Positions 31,905-32,132 of a DNA stretch of 32,132 bases are shown piece by piece. Every line of letters begins with the position of its first letter. Positions within the stretch are counted from its first letter, which is position 1. Both the position numbers and the translations under genes were made by a program. The notes below the pieces were generated by a model that was not told where the DNA came from, made no database searches, and worked only from the letters and a program-made list of their open reading frames with translations. Location of the stretch: the NCBI GenBank assembly GCA_017985935.1, contig JAGNWT010000043.1, positions 1-32,132 of the forward strand, written 5' to 3'. This DNA comes from Anaerolineales bacterium (lineage in GTDB: Bacteria; Chloroflexota; Anaerolineae; Anaerolineales; Villigracilaceae).

Positions 31905-32132
31905 AAGCGTCTGCGCCCGGCAAGATCATCCTCTTTGGCGAACACGCCGTGGTCTATAACCACCCCGCGCTCGCTGTTCCTGTCACGCAGGTTCATGCGG
32001 ATGTTGAAGTCGTGGATTCTCCCCGCGCAGGGATATTCATCCACGCTCCGGGCATTGACCTGCACGCCGAACTGGATTCGCTCCCTCCCGCCCATCCGAT
32101 CGCTTCTGTTATTCTCAAACTGTTTCAACTCT
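31901..32132 (+). CDS. mvk: Mevalonate kinase (N-terminal part, runs off window)
   Basis: The 77 visible codons start MKASAPGKIILFGEHAVVYN, the unmistakable GHMP-kinase/mevalonate kinase N-terminus (APGK and GEHAVVY). It phosphorylates mevalonate, so isoprenoid precursors are probably made by a mevalonate route here, as in several Chloroflexota. The ATG overlaps the stop of the prenyltransferase gene (ATGA), indicating translational coupling. Later ATP-binding motifs lie beyond the window. Confidence 0.93.
   Translation, partial: MKASAPGKIILFGEHAVVYNHPALAVPVTQVHADVEVVDSPRAGIFIHAPGIDLHAELDSLPPAHPIASVILKLFQL

Noticed and set aside
1..32132. CRISPR arrays, transposases, integrases, prophage or attachment sites
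   Set aside because: No spaced direct repeats, no recombinase or transposase genes and no duplicated tRNA end next to tRNA-Val were seen. The window reads as stable chromosomal backbone.

Overview
The window looks like chromosomal DNA from a Gram-positive-type member of the Chloroflexota, most likely Anaerolineae. This is inferred from the gene mixture, not from any database match. The mixture is: a T-box-controlled thrS, tandem Flp pilins, a mevalonate kinase, a sortase, a CASTOR/POLLUX-type channel, Pro/Thr-rich membrane proteins, and many promoters whose -10 box lies 6-9 nt from the start codon. Genes are tightly packed on both strands. I see no insertion sequence, phage, CRISPR array, frameshift or pseudogene. 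Nearly every convergent gene pair shares a near-perfect hairpin that can terminate from both sides.

Layout. 1-1256 (-): DUF389-like membrane protein with a Thr/Pro linker and SH3-like domain, cut by the window edge. 1431-3871 (+): a GT-C glycosyltransferase and a tandem TM/PH-like protein. 4131-5753 (+): SpoIIIAA/Ycf45-like ATPase with R3H domain. 5855-7918 (+): tmk, map and an S51 peptidase. 7983-8564 (-): LOG-family protein. 8691-10758 (+): a DnaJ/CbpA-like co-chaperone and an HtrA-type protease. 10813-11454 (-): molybdopterin oxidoreductase. 11658-13565 (+): CASTOR/POLLUX-like channel. 13605-14846 (-): TrmA/RlmD-type RNA methyltransferase. 14930-16031 (-): a sortase and a 57-residue membrane protein. 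16094-18289 (+): tRNA-Val(GAC), a T-box leader and a ThrRS without a TGS domain. 18347-22955 (-): hutI, a diguanylate cyclase, arginase and an inositol-monophosphatase-family gene in one operon. 23185-23638 (+): two short tandem Flp pilin genes. 23704-25464 (-): a CcmC-like membrane protein and an MFS transporter. 25511-28644 (+): a yybP-ykoY (Mn2+) riboswitch controlling a P2-type ATPase. 28741-29709 (+): a CDF transporter with Mn-type metal-site residues. 29785-31002 (-): tlyA and a zinc-ribbon protein. 31032-32132 (+): a UbiA/DPPR-synthase-like prenyltransferase overlapping the start of mevalonate kinase.

The strongest functional story is 25.5-29.7 kb. A manganese riboswitch with an overlapping terminator precedes a cation-pumping ATPase, and a CDF exporter with the N-D / D-D site pattern follows, suggesting a two-pump manganese-efflux module. 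Other points of interest are the tRNA-Val/T-box/thrS arrangement, the CcmC-like protein that keeps both histidines but has lost the tryptophan-rich motif, the diguanylate cyclase inside a histidine/arginine catabolic operon, and the recurring leaderless-type promoters.
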